From Nitrospirota bacterium (lineage in GTDB: Bacteria > Nitrospirota > Thermodesulfovibrionia > JACRGW01): 33,471 bases of DNA. How positions within the stretch are numbered: the first letter of the stretch is position 1; each line of letters starts with the position of its first letter. The notes under the pieces were generated by a model. The model saw nothing but the letters and a program-made list of their open reading frames with translations, was not told where the DNA came from and did not search any database. The position numbers were made by a program, and so were the translations under genes. Of this stretch, positions 1 through 9,287 are shown piece after piece. Where the stretch lies: contig JACRGW010000158.1 of assembly GCA_016212195.1 (NCBI GenBank), forward strand, positions 1 to 33,471. Reading direction: 5' to 3'.

Positions 1-351
1 AATACCCGGTATCTCCGGGATAACAGGATTTGAGCCTGCTGCTATGAGAAGCCTGTCATACCCCAATCCCGTACCATTCGAGAGCCTGACCCTGTTATCA
101 TCAGACATGACCTCTGTAACCGCAGTACCAGGGATGATCTTTATCCTGTTTACATCATAAAAATCATCACCTCTTATATAAAGTCTCTCTTTTTCTATCT
201 CCCCGGACACATATCTATAAAGAAAGCACGGGGTATAGGCAGGCTCTCTTTCCTTTGATACGATCGTGATTTCGCAATCCCTATTTAGTTGACGGATCGC
301 CTCTACAGCGCTTATGGCAGCAATCCCGTTACCTATGATTACAATTCCCAT
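1..351 (-). CDS. FAD/NAD(P)-dependent oxidoreductase, C-terminus outside window
   Basis: The first 117 residues of a pyridine nucleotide-disulphide type flavoprotein are visible, starting MGIVIIGNGIAAISAVEAIR. This gives a beta strand and a dinucleotide-binding glycine motif (GNGIAA) for FAD. Further on are the TPCFLYRYVSG segment typical of NADH oxidase/rubredoxin reductase-like enzymes and the DRLLIAAGSNP segment that closes the first FAD subdomain. The gene begins two bases after the cooS stop and follows cooF-cooS, so it is the third gene of the CO dehydrogenase operon. In families with this cooF-cooS-flavoprotein order the protein is thought to take electrons from CooF and reduce NAD(P)+. 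That role is inferred from context. The ribosome binding site is weak, which suggests translational coupling to cooS. The gene continues past base 1. Confidence 0.88.
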   Translation of the reverse strand, partial: MGIVIIGNGIAAISAVEAIRQLNRDCEITIVSKEREPAYTPCFLYRYVSGEIEKERLYIRGDDFYDVNRIKIIPGTAVTEVMSDDNRVRLSNGTGLGYDRLLIAAGSNPVIPEIPGI

Positions 352-353
352 AT

Positions 354-2255
354 CTAAATCCCCAGCGCTGATCTCTTCTGCGCGATGTGAGCCATCATCC
401 CTGCTGCCGCCTTTTCAGGGTCAAGCTCCACATACGCCCTGCCGCCGGTAAGATTCTCCAGGTCCTGCGTCAATACCTTCGTAGCAACCGGACTCCCGAG
501 AACCCTCGGAACCGGCGCTATATGAACCATCAAACCAAGTGCGAGCAACCATGTGCCTATAGAAATCGCCTTTTCCTGTACGAGTTCTGGAGCGGAACCA
601 GCAACCGGAAGCTGACTTATTTTTACATCAAGCTTGTTTGCAAGGGCGCCGAGAAGTGTGCCAATCCTTGAATTATCCACACACGACCCCATATGCCACA
701 CAGGCGGCAGCGGCCCATCAAGCCCCGCAGCCTCACCAAGGGCCGTAAGAACTGATTTCAATCCATCGCCGCAGTATTTATTTGTGGCAGCAGTGTCCAT
801 AAAGCCTGCCTGGGCACAGATGTGGGCTGTGCATCCTGTGGTGACAATTAATACGTTGTTTTTCAGAAGCTCCTTTGTCATTATCTCTGTCATGGATGTG
901 TCCCTTAACTTTATACTCGGACACCCTGCAAAACCTACTGCACCATAGATATTACCGTTAACAATATTGTCAATAACAGGTTTCAGAGGATCTGATGGGT
1001 TGACCTTTTTGAGCACATCGAGGATCGCCTCCACCGAAAAACCAATAAGTCCCACTGATTTTTCCTTGGGGATAGAGACTTCCTTCCCTTTCCTTGCCTT
1101 AAATGCCTCTACTGCCATCTTCACGACCTTCTTTGCCGCATCATCTGCATGCTCTGCTTCAAAGGCGATATGTGCTGCACCTGGCATCTTAACAAAGGAC
1201 TCTGTGGTAATAATCTTTGTATCAAAACACTCCGCGATCTTTGTGGTAGACGGCCAGATGCACTGCATATCCACAACCATGGCATCCACAGCGCCTGTAA
1301 GGAGTATCAATTCTGACTGGAGATTATGGCCTGCCATCGGGACTCCACGCCTCATGGTAAGCTCATTTCCTGTGCAGCATACACCAACCACATTTATACC
1401 CTTCGCTCCCGCCTCTTTTGCCTCATTCTCGAGCTTACCTGCCCATTCGAGTATCTTCTCTGAAAGAACAGGGTTGTGTCCGTGCATTGCTATATTTACC
1501 TTGTCTTTCTCGAGGACGCCCATATTCGCCTCTATCATCCTTGGCTTAGGTGTTCCGAACATGATGTCATGAAAATCCGTAGCCATATGCAGTCCTGCAT
1601 AACCGTCTACGAGTCCTATCCTTAAACATGCGAGGAGTAAGTTTGTCGGGTCAGCGTCATTGCCCATGGATGTCCTGTGCATCCCCTCTTCAATCTCATT
1701 ATGGGCGTTAGATACAAGGATTCCGAGTTCACGCCACATATCTATCTCTTTTTTCGGAGCTCTCAGTTTAATCCAGCTCATCGGCTCATCGTCCTGCTTT
1801 GAGAGGTCTCCAAGGGCTTTGTTCACTACCTCTAAGGCAATTTCCCTATCAGATTTTCCGTCTGCCCTAATACCGAGCCCGCCGGCAACTTCCATGAGCT
1901 TATCCCTGTCGGTGATCTTATATCCAGAAGCCTTACCTTCGAGCATCTTCTTAAATGAAAGAACCACATGCCTTGCATGACCGACATGGGAGGATGCACC
2001 TCCGATCTCTTCTCTCAAAAGGTTTCTGCATACAATGGTATCCACAGAGGCGCCACATACCCCTGTTGTTGCTCCTTCACCAAAAGGGTCTATCCGGCAT
2101 GGCCCCATATAACACATCCTGCAGCAACTTCCCAGTTGTCCGAAACCGCACTGTGGCGTCTGGGCCTCAAGCCTGTTAATGCCTATACTTATGCCCATGT
2201 CCTCTGCCTTGTTTACTAAGAACTGCGAAGCCTTATCGAGCACCTTCATCGTCAT
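354..2255 (-). CDS. cooS: Anaerobic Ni-Fe carbon monoxide dehydrogenase catalytic subunit CooS
   Basis: CooS oxidises CO with water to CO2, two protons and two electrons at a Ni-Fe-S C-cluster. All known ligands can be found. Counted from the chosen start these are Cys36 and Cys44 for the D-cluster, Cys45, Cys48, Cys53 and Cys67 for the B-cluster, and His260, Cys294, Cys332, Cys444, Cys475 and Cys525 for the C-cluster. The proton-relay histidines (H90, H93, H96) and catalytic Lys562 are also present. These numbers differ by only one to three from the Carboxydothermus enzyme, so the protein is complete (633 residues) and probably active. I chose the ATG at 2255, seven bases behind GGGAGGT, rather than a GTG at 2264 that would overlap cooF. 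The Cys444 context is FAGCPS, whereas VGCNN is usual. No nickel-insertion gene (cooC) is visible; it may lie beyond the left edge. Confidence 0.97.
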   Translation of the reverse strand: MTMKVLDKASQFLVNKAEDMGISIGINRLEAQTPQCGFGQLGSCCRMCYMGPCRIDPFGEGATTGVCGASVDTIVCRNLLREEIGGASSHVGHARHVVLSFKKMLEGKASGYKITDRDKLMEVAGGLGIRADGKSDREIALEVVNKALGDLSKQDDEPMSWIKLRAPKKEIDMWRELGILVSNAHNEIEEGMHRTSMGNDADPTNLLLACLRIGLVDGYAGLHMATDFHDIMFGTPKPRMIEANMGVLEKDKVNIAMHGHNPVLSEKILEWAGKLENEAKEAGAKGINVVGVCCTGNELTMRRGVPMAGHNLQSELILLTGAVDAMVVDMQCIWPSTTKIAECFDTKIITTESFVKMPGAAHIAFEAEHADDAAKKVVKMAVEAFKARKGKEVSIPKEKSVGLIGFSVEAILDVLKKVNPSDPLKPVIDNIVNGNIYGAVGFAGCPSIKLRDTSMTEIMTKELLKNNVLIVTTGCTAHICAQAGFMDTAATNKYCGDGLKSVLTALGEAAGLDGPLPPVWHMGSCVDNSRIGTLLGALANKLDVKISQLPVAGSAPELVQEKAISIGTWLLALGLMVHIAPVPRVLGSPVATKVLTQDLENLTGGRAYVELDPEKAAAGMMAHIAQKRSALGI

Positions 2256-2256
2256 A

Positions 2257-2826
2257 TCAAACACCTCCCATTTTTCTTAAAAGTTCTAATGGTATTACTT
2301 TTGATTTTTCCTCTTTTATCCTGCCCACTGCCATGGCGACCGTTTGTGCAGTAATCAACCTCTTTTCCTTTGAAAGATCTTCTGCCTCACCAAAGGTCAT
2401 GGCATTGGTAGGACAAGCCTCCACACAGGCAGGCTCCTTTCCTTCCTTCAATCGCGATTTGCAAAAATCACATTTCACAGATACACCTCTTTCGGTACCC
2501 ATAGATATTGCTCCAAAAGGGCAGACCATGGCACACATCCAGCATCCCATACATCTGTTTTCATTGACAATAACACTGCCTGTTTCTGCGTCCCTGTGCA
2601 TCGCACCAGTAGGACATGCCGTAATACACACAGCGTCAGCGCAATGCATACACTTCGATGGATACGAGAAGGAATAAGCCTTTTCCACATGCACCCTCTT
2701 TCTCGGCACAGGCTTTTCAAAGATGGCTGCATATATATCTTTTGAGGACGAATGCTCTACTGCACAGGCAATCTCACAGGACTTACAGGCAGTACATCTC
2801 TCGATATTGATAAACACCTCTTTCAC
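2257..2826 (-). CDS. cooF: CooF, 4Fe-4S ferredoxin-like electron carrier of CODH
   Basis: This is a polyferredoxin of about 189 residues with cysteine groups for four 4Fe-4S clusters: CTACKSC near the N-terminus, CMHCADAVC, CMGCWMC and CDFCK, each completed by a distant CP-type cysteine. It matches the CooF/HycB/DMSO reductase chain B family and carries electrons from CooS to a partner oxidoreductase. It stops one base before the cooS start and precedes the flavoprotein gene, so the three are likely cotranscribed. I prefer the GTG at 2826 as start: GGGAGGTG lies six bases upstream, whereas the ATG at 2832 and the GTG at 2835 overlap that site. The protein would then begin MKEVFINIERC, as in other family members. 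Confidence 0.94.
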   Translation of the reverse strand: MKEVFINIERCTACKSCEIACAVEHSSSKDIYAAIFEKPVPRKRVHVEKAYSFSYPSKCMHCADAVCITACPTGAMHRDAETGSVIVNENRCMGCWMCAMVCPFGAISMGTERGVSVKCDFCKSRLKEGKEPACVEACPTNAMTFGEAEDLSKEKRLITAQTVAMAVGRIKEEKSKVIPLELLRKMGGV

Positions 2827-2835
2827 TCCCATCAC

Positions 2836-2918
2836 CTCCCTTTTTCATAGGTTATGGCAGGCAATCATTCAGGAGCAAGAAATTTTTGATGAACGGTCAG
2901 GATGAATTGATAAAAGGT
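2836..2918 (-). promoter_or_regulatory. Probable control region of the coo operon
   Basis: These 83 bases separate the LytTR regulator from cooF. On the minus strand there are two identical TTCATC hexamers (2906-2901 and 2893-2888) and a related TTCTTG (2881-2876), spaced 13 and 12 bases. LytTR-domain regulators bind short direct repeats, so these are candidate sites; I have not matched them to a published RcoM consensus. The SD GGGAGGTG for cooF ends the region. No strong -10/-35 pair is seen, as expected for an activator-dependent promoter. Confidence 0.35.
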
Positions 2919-3632
2919 TTAGATAAGAGCTAACGCCTTTTTGAGGTCTTTAAGCCTTCTTCTCGCCACAGGGACAGCAGGGATCTCTTCTCTATCGAAA
3001 ATGATCTGGGTCTGTCCCCTCCCTGCAGGTTGAATCTTACGTATATGTTCTGTGTTTACCACGAAACTCTTATGAACCCTTAAAAACTTCTGACCCACAA
3101 ATCGTGTGAGGATGTTCTTTAAGGTGAGATGGAGATAATAAGAGTTCTTTTCCGTAGAAATCTTGCAGTAATTCCCCTCGGACCTGATAATATATATGGA
3201 GGATACATCCAGAAACAGAAATGCCCTTTTATCACACACCGGAAATTTCTTCAATTCTACCATTCCTGTGCCGGGGTTAACCTTCGCGCCTGTCTGCTCT
3301 GTAACATCTATAAATGTCATTGCATAAAGAGGTGCCGTGGATGCCTCTTTCATCTCGATTCTGCATACATTAATCATCAGTACCTTGTTTAAAACATCAA
3401 TAATCATGGCGACAGGTACCTCGGAATCGCAGGCACTGGCTTCCTGTAAAAGGCCCTCTATTTTGGGGTGGCTTTTTCTTGGATGGTAACCGAAGACCTT
3501 CTTTCCAAAATCCGACATCGCAGGCCCCAAAACCTTACGGGCATAGGCATTCATACCGATAACCCTGTAATCTGGCGAGAGTAGAACCAGGCCGATGTTC
3601 AAACAGGACATAAAAACCGGCGGTGTGTCCAT
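2919..3632 (-). CDS. PAS-LytTR transcriptional regulator, RcoM-like CO sensor
   Basis: The 237-residue protein has an N-terminal PAS-like domain (about 5-115), which includes the segment LSPDYRVIGMNAYARKVLG, and a C-terminal LytTR DNA-binding domain (about 130-235; FLRVHKSFVVNTEHI). This single-component layout is that of RcoM, the haem-based CO-sensing activator of CO-oxidation genes. In RcoM a PAS histidine (His74) binds haem, with a cysteine and a methionine as exchangeable ligands. Here His50 in FGYHPRK is the likely equivalent, with Cys68 or Cys90 and Met76 or Met86 as possible partners. It sits directly upstream of cooF-cooS on the same strand. Haem binding and CO control are inferred from architecture and neighbours; other PAS-LytTR proteins sense other signals. 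Confidence 0.82.
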   Translation of the reverse strand: MDTPPVFMSCLNIGLVLLSPDYRVIGMNAYARKVLGPAMSDFGKKVFGYHPRKSHPKIEGLLQEASACDSEVPVAMIIDVLNKVLMINVCRIEMKEASTAPLYAMTFIDVTEQTGAKVNPGTGMVELKKFPVCDKRAFLFLDVSSIYIIRSEGNYCKISTEKNSYYLHLTLKNILTRFVGQKFLRVHKSFVVNTEHIRKIQPAGRGQTQIIFDREEIPAVPVARRRLKDLKKALALI

Positions 3633-3697
3633 TCCAGATAAAGTATATCATAATAATATGGTCCGTCTCCAGAAGAGTTAGTATAATCATGAGGAGG

Positions 3698-3729
3698 CAA
3701 GTGGTCAAGGGTTCAAGGATTCGAGGGAA
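3698..3729. repeat. Degenerate octamer tandem repeat between rcoM-like gene and mrdB
   Basis: Four units of CAAGNNNT-like sequence follow one another at an 8-base period (CAAG at 3698, 3706 and 3714, CGAG at 3722). They lie in the 208-base gap between the regulator start and the end of mrdB. The rest of that gap holds AT-rich sequence next to the regulator start, with TATACT-like -10 candidates on the minus strand but no convincing -35. Confidence 0.5.
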
Positions 3730-3840
3730 GCGGAGGTTTCAATCCTTGTTTTATTGGAAGTTGCTGTTTGCTACTTTAAAGGCATCACAAAAACTCATTT
3801 TCAATAACAGAACCACACTTAAGTTAACCACAAAGTCTTT

Positions 3841-4971
3841 TCAGTAAAAGAGCATAAATCTCCGCATCTTAACATTCATCAATATACCTATTGCCATAAA
3901 GGCGGTTATGACAGAGGTTCCACCATAACTCAGAAAGGGAAGGGGGAGTCCTACTACTGGCATAAGTCCCAACGTCATCCCTACATTCACAATAAGATAG
4001 GTGGCGATCATCGAGACAACCCCGATCGCTATAAGTGCACCAAGGCGGTCTTTAGCCTTTTTTGCAATCCCTATACCCCAGAAGATAAGGAAAAAGTAGA
4101 GTGCGATCAGTACCAGGGACCCCAGAAATCCCCATTCTTCAGCAAATATAGAGAAGATAAAATCTGTATGCCTTTCAGGGAGGAATCGTAGTTGTCCCTG
4201 CGTCCCTGAGAGGTAACCCTTTCCGATAATCTTGCCCGATCCGATAGCAATCTTAGACTGGGCTATATGGTAACCAACACCGAGGGGGTCTACATCGGGC
4301 TTGAGGAAAACGAGGACCCTTGCCTTTTGGTAACCCTTAAGGGAGTTCCAGAAAAGTTTTACCCAGAAAGGTGAAGTCAGAACTGCTGGCAGTATGATGA
4401 TGAGAAGCGATTTCCACCTAACGCCTGCCATGAGAACCATAGAGGTAAAGATAAAGAAGATCATCATCGCTGTCCCTAAATCAGGTTGTTTTAAAACCAG
4501 CAAAAGAGGGAGGAAGAGGAAGAAGAATACGGGTTGAAACAGATCCCGTAGCCTCATTGGGGTACTCCGTTCTTCTGAAAGAAACCATGCCAGAGATATT
4601 ATTAGAAAAAGTTTGCTTAACTCAGATGGTTGAAATGATATAGGGCCAAAGGAAAACCACCTCTGCGCACCCATACCACTCTTTCCTATGAATAGTACCA
4701 ATATCAGTAAAATGAGAGAAAAACCGTAGACGACATAGGAATACTTCCCTAATTTCCTGTAATCTATAAAAAGGATAACGAACAGAGAGACTATCCCGAT
4801 TCCTACCCATATTATCTGTTTGATATAGTAAGGTAATGTTGATAGAGTCCCATCTTTAAATGTGAGCGTTTTTGCGGCGCTGTAGATTGTGAAGACTCCG
4901 ATGAAAGCGAGGATACAGGTTACAAGAAAAAGGATCCAATCAAAGTTCTGTATTAACCGACGGTCTATCAT
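3841..4971 (-). CDS. mrdB: RodA, SEDS peptidoglycan glycosyltransferase
   Basis: This 376-residue polytopic membrane protein has about ten hydrophobic helices. It polymerises lipid II glycan strands for side-wall synthesis together with PBP2. Diagnostic SEDS segments are WFSFGPISFQPSELSKL, PERHTDFIFSIFAEEWGFLG, which carries the conserved HTDF aspartate, and the C-terminal LPLPFLSYGGTS. It is the last gene of the mreBCD-mrdAB operon, 55 bases after mrdA. That gap is filled by a heptamer repeat tract. No clear ribosome binding site precedes the ATG; the repeat occupies the space where one would be expected, so expression may be low or coupled. Confidence 0.95.
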   Translation of the reverse strand: MIDRRLIQNFDWILFLVTCILAFIGVFTIYSAAKTLTFKDGTLSTLPYYIKQIIWVGIGIVSLFVILFIDYRKLGKYSYVVYGFSLILLILVLFIGKSGMGAQRWFSFGPISFQPSELSKLFLIISLAWFLSEERSTPMRLRDLFQPVFFFLFLPLLLVLKQPDLGTAMMIFFIFTSMVLMAGVRWKSLLIIILPAVLTSPFWVKLFWNSLKGYQKARVLVFLKPDVDPLGVGYHIAQSKIAIGSGKIIGKGYLSGTQGQLRFLPERHTDFIFSIFAEEWGFLGSLVLIALYFFLIFWGIGIAKKAKDRLGALIAIGVVSMIATYLIVNVGMTLGLMPVVGLPLPFLSYGGTSVITAFMAIGILMNVKMRRFMLFY

Positions 4972-4973
4972 AA

Positions 4974-5056
4974 TAAGTTACAAGTTAAAAGTTACAGGTT
5001 GCAAGTTATAAGTCAAAACCTACTGGTCACTTGTTGCTTGCCACTTGTGACTTGTT
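4974..5056. repeat. Two facing tracts of degenerate 7-bp tandem repeats
   Basis: On the plus strand, six consecutive heptamers run from 4974 to 5015: TAAGTTA, CAAGTTA, AAAGTTA, CAGGTTG, CAAGTTA, TAAGTCA. After six bases, five heptamers of the opposite orientation follow at 5022-5056: ACTGGTC, ACTTGTT, GCTTGCC, ACTTGTG, ACTTGTT. Together they form a long imperfect palindrome that can fold into a hairpin. The second tract lies inside the coding end of mrdA and supplies its stop codon. Confidence 0.8.
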
Positions 5057-6859
5057 AATGGTTTTTATATATTCCTCTATCACACGCTTTGCCAATGGGG
5101 CAGATGCTGCTCCCCCGTGACCTCCATGTTCCACGAAGGAAGCAACGGCTATTCTGGCATTCTCTGCGGGGGCAAAGGCAACAAACCATGCATGGTCCCT
5201 GAACCTTTTGGGAATATTTTCCGATTTTACCCTTTCTTTCATACCGATTATCTGGGATGTACCTGTCTTTCCACCAATCTTTGCTATAGTTGATCTCGCT
5301 CGATGTCCTGTTCCTCCTGGCTCTTCAACCACACCTGCCATTGCATCTCTCAGGAATTTCATAGTCCCGTTATTGATCTGAATTTTAGTGCCTTCAGGAA
5401 GAAGATCTATATAACCATTTTTCCCATTTATCCTCTTTACTACCTGAGGTTTATAGATAATCCCGTCATTAGCTATAGAGGCAGATACCTGAGCCATCTG
5501 GAGAGGTGTGACGAGGAGATAACCCTGTCCTATAGAAACTGAAAGGGTCTCACCGGGAAACCATGGTTTCCCCAGCGCCCTGTTCTTCCATTCAGTCGAA
5601 GGGACAAGACCGGTCTTTTCAGAAGGTAAAGGAACCCCTGTAATCTTTCCTAAACCGAAGGCCTCTGCATACTTAGATATAACATCTATCCCCAATTTCT
5701 TCCCCAGTTCATAGAAATATACATCACAGGATTCAACTATAGCCCTGTGCAGGGATACTCTACCGTGACCTCCTGCCTTCCAGCATCTGAAATCTCTGTT
5801 TCCGAAATGGATAGAACCCTGGCAGTTCACCTCTGTGGATGGAGTAATCTTTCCTGTCTCAAGACCAGCTGCTGCCATCACTATCTTGAAAGTGGATCCG
5901 GGAGGTACTTGGCTTTGAGTCACCCTGTTCATAAGGGGGTGGAGGGGATTGTTCATCATCTCTGTCCAATATTGCTTTTGTGTGCCTTTAGAAAACATAT
6001 TTGGATCAAGGGAGGGACGTGAACTGAAGGCAAGGATTCCACCATTATTAGGGTCTATAGCTACTATAGCCCCTGCCTCTTTTCCTAAGGCGTTTTCTGC
6101 AGTCTTCTGGGTATTAAGATCTAATGTGAGGTATATGTCGTCCCCGGGGATAGATTCCTTTTCTGCAAGGACCTTTACCTCACGACCAAGTGCATCAACC
6201 TCGATTATCCTTTCTCCTGGAATTCCCCTTAAGGCACTATCGAAACTCTTCTCAATGCCCCATTGTCCGATGAGGCTGTCTCTCGGGAAATTGAAATATT
6301 CCTCCAGTTCAGCCTGTTCAGGTGTAATCCTGCCGAGATGACCTATAAGATGAGCCCCAAGGTCCCCATAAAGGTAGTTTCTTGTGACTTCCACTTCGAC
6401 AAAGACACCAGGCATATCAACTTTACGTGCCTCAATTACCGCAACTTCCTCCCAGCTTGTTTTTTCTTTTATCTTTACGGGTTGAAAGGGTTCTTTACGC
6501 TTCGCTACTTCAATTTTTTTCTTTATTTCCTCTTCTGGAATTCCAATGAGCTTAGCAAGCCTGCTGATAGTATCTCCTTCCTTATAGATATCCTCAAGGA
6601 TGAGGGATATATCAAAACTCGGAATATTTTCTACAAGAGGAATACCTTCACGATCATAGATGATACCCCGCGGTGGTAAAATTTTTATTATCCTCAAACG
6701 GTTATTCTCAGAAAGCTCCCTATAGTAATTCCCCTTTAAGACCTGGAAATACCAGATCCTCAGGACAATCAGGGCTATCAGAATTAATATGGCATAGCCA
6801 AGATAGGGGAGTCTTTTCTGTATGTCACTGTTTTTATTCTCTTGCAGGTTCTCTAACAT
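5027..6859 (-). CDS. mrdA: Penicillin-binding protein 2 (elongasome transpeptidase)
   Basis: This 610-residue protein crosslinks peptidoglycan during cell elongation. It has a cytoplasmic N-terminus, one transmembrane helix (about 19-38), a PBP dimerisation domain (about 58-230) and a transpeptidase domain. The active serine is Ser322 in PPGSTFK, the second motif is SCD near 377, and the third is GGKTGTSQ. The start overlaps the end of mreD by 26 bases, so the two are translationally coupled. The last ten or so residues (ending SQVASNK) are encoded by a heptamer tandem repeat and probably replace or extend the native C-terminus. The catalytic fold appears complete before that point. Confidence 0.95.
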   Translation of the reverse strand: MLENLQENKNSDIQKRLPYLGYAILILIALIVLRIWYFQVLKGNYYRELSENNRLRIIKILPPRGIIYDREGIPLVENIPSFDISLILEDIYKEGDTISRLAKLIGIPEEEIKKKIEVAKRKEPFQPVKIKEKTSWEEVAVIEARKVDMPGVFVEVEVTRNYLYGDLGAHLIGHLGRITPEQAELEEYFNFPRDSLIGQWGIEKSFDSALRGIPGERIIEVDALGREVKVLAEKESIPGDDIYLTLDLNTQKTAENALGKEAGAIVAIDPNNGGILAFSSRPSLDPNMFSKGTQKQYWTEMMNNPLHPLMNRVTQSQVPPGSTFKIVMAAAGLETGKITPSTEVNCQGSIHFGNRDFRCWKAGGHGRVSLHRAIVESCDVYFYELGKKLGIDVISKYAEAFGLGKITGVPLPSEKTGLVPSTEWKNRALGKPWFPGETLSVSIGQGYLLVTPLQMAQVSASIANDGIIYKPQVVKRINGKNGYIDLLPEGTKIQINNGTMKFLRDAMAGVVEEPGGTGHRARSTIAKIGGKTGTSQIIGMKERVKSENIPKRFRDHAWFVAFAPAENARIAVASFVEHGGHGGAASAPLAKRVIEEYIKTINKSQVASNK

Positions 6860-7334
6860 CTTTTATTTTAAACCTTTCAAACAATGCCCATATTATAACA
6901 CCGAAAAGGGTATTATAAAGTGCCTGAGGAAGAATGATGGATAAGAATACATTAAGGAAAGGAAGGGCGCTCAGGAATACATTGATAGAAATGAAGTTCA
7001 AAATCCCATCAAGAAGTGAGAGGATAAAGAGAAAAATTAGACTCACAGTTACCGTCATCCTGAATACCTTTCCTTTAAGGTATCCTGAAAGAAAACCGAC
7101 TGTAGCCTTACTTGTAAGATTAGGTCCTAACAGTATACCTGTAGAGCTATCCATCATAAGACCGATAAATCCTCCCCAAAATAAACCATTCATCTCACCC
7201 TTATAGAGTCCTATACCATAGGAGAGGATAAAGAGGAGATCTGGTTTAATGCCCTTAAAGCTAAGGTTCTCAAGGAGTGTCCCCTGAAGGGCTACAAGAA
7301 GGAAGATGAAAAGCAAGAAGGCAATAACCTTCAT
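6834..7334 (-). CDS. mreD: MreD, rod shape-determining membrane protein
   Basis: This is a 166-residue hydrophobic protein with about five or six membrane helices. It matches MreD in size, in the N-terminal helix followed by KPDLLFILSYGIGLYKGE, and in position between mreC and mrdA. MreD links MreC and the MreB filament to the membrane-bound wall synthesis enzymes. The start shares an ATGA overlap with the mreC stop. The family is weakly conserved, so gene order carries part of the identification. Confidence 0.92.
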   Translation of the reverse strand: MKVIAFLLFIFLLVALQGTLLENLSFKGIKPDLLFILSYGIGLYKGEMNGLFWGGFIGLMMDSSTGILLGPNLTSKATVGFLSGYLKGKVFRMTVTVSLIFLFILSLLDGILNFISINVFLSALPFLNVFLSIILPQALYNTLFGVIIWALFERFKIKDVREPARE

Positions 7335-8143
7335 TTCTGCCCTACTATAATTACTTCCTCAAGTTTTGTAATATCAGTGGATGGGATTACATCTATCTCC
7401 TGGAAAAAACCGGACTTTTTCCTCTCAACTTTAGAGACTGTTCCTATAATGAGTCCATTAGGAAAAACCCCATCAAGCCCTGAACTCAATAAAACATCGC
7501 CAACCTTGATTTCGCTTGACTGGCGGATATACTTAAGACGGCAGAGACCTCCCTCTGTCCCTTCCAGAATTCCTTCATCCCTTGTTCTCAGCACCCTTGC
7601 AGCCAGAGAACTGCCGTGATCGGTGATAAGAAGAATCTTTGCTGTCCTTGGCATGACTTTGTATATCCTTCCCACAATACCAGAATGAGAAATAGCGGTC
7701 ATATCCTTTTTAAGACCATCCTTCTCACCTTTATCTATAACGATAGTTCTGAACCAGTTACCTGGATCCCTTCCTATCACCCTTACTGTAGCAATATAGG
7801 CTGATTGAGACTCCTTTAATGAAAGGATGGTTTTAAGTCTTTTATTCTCTTCCAAAACATCCTGATATCTTTTTACTTCTGACTTTAACTTCTCTATCTC
7901 TTCAATTAAACTCTTATTCTCTTTTGCTTTACCAACAAGATAGAGATAATGATCTAAGAATCCCTTTACCCTATTAGTAAGGACTGTGATTACTTTCTGG
8001 GGAGGGGAAAGAAGGTTGTCAGAGAGTCTTTTCACGCCAAATTTATCTCCCCGTTTAACCTGGTGGGTCATCCATAAAAATGCGAGGAAAATGATAAGGA
8101 AAAGGACAAGTAACCTTTTATGTTCAACAAGGTAGCGATACAT
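7331..8143 (-). CDS. mreC: MreC, periplasmic rod shape-determining protein
   Basis: The 270-residue protein has a short cytoplasmic end, one transmembrane helix (about 10-26), a coiled coil (about 65-105, rich in E, K and L) and a beta-rich periplasmic domain. Family segments in that domain include the VIGRDPGNWFRTIVIDKGEKDGL region and the GLDGVFPNGLIIG region. MreC forms a scaffold that activates PBP2/RodA. It starts 12 bases after the mreB stop and overlaps mreD by four bases. Confidence 0.96.
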   Translation of the reverse strand: MYRYLVEHKRLLVLFLIIFLAFLWMTHQVKRGDKFGVKRLSDNLLSPPQKVITVLTNRVKGFLDHYLYLVGKAKENKSLIEEIEKLKSEVKRYQDVLEENKRLKTILSLKESQSAYIATVRVIGRDPGNWFRTIVIDKGEKDGLKKDMTAISHSGIVGRIYKVMPRTAKILLITDHGSSLAARVLRTRDEGILEGTEGGLCRLKYIRQSSEIKVGDVLLSSGLDGVFPNGLIIGTVSKVERKKSGFFQEIDVIPSTDITKLEEVIIVGQK

Positions 8144-8155
8144 CGCAGATCAGTT

Positions 8156-9187
<1,032 letters not shown>

Positions 9188-9256
9188 TTATCTCCTTCTA
9201 TATTCATAGTAAAATTATCATCTGAAATCCTGGTCTGTCGTCAGGATATATTTAAT

Positions 9257-9287
9257 ATTTTGTAATGCTAAATGCTAATTTCAAAAT
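9257..9287. repeat. Small AT-rich inverted repeat with a tandem heptamer core
   Basis: ATTTTG at 9257-9262 and CAAAAT at 9282-9287 flank two perfect copies of AATGCTA (9264-9270 and 9271-9277). The RDD gene ends inside it. A related sequence lies between cheA and the ATPase gene (12509-12552). Confidence 0.6.

Noticed and set aside
967..1572. Plus-strand open frame of about 200 codons opposite cooS
   Set aside because: It lies wholly antisense to a well-supported CODH gene, has low-complexity serine/isoleucine-rich composition and no ribosome binding site.
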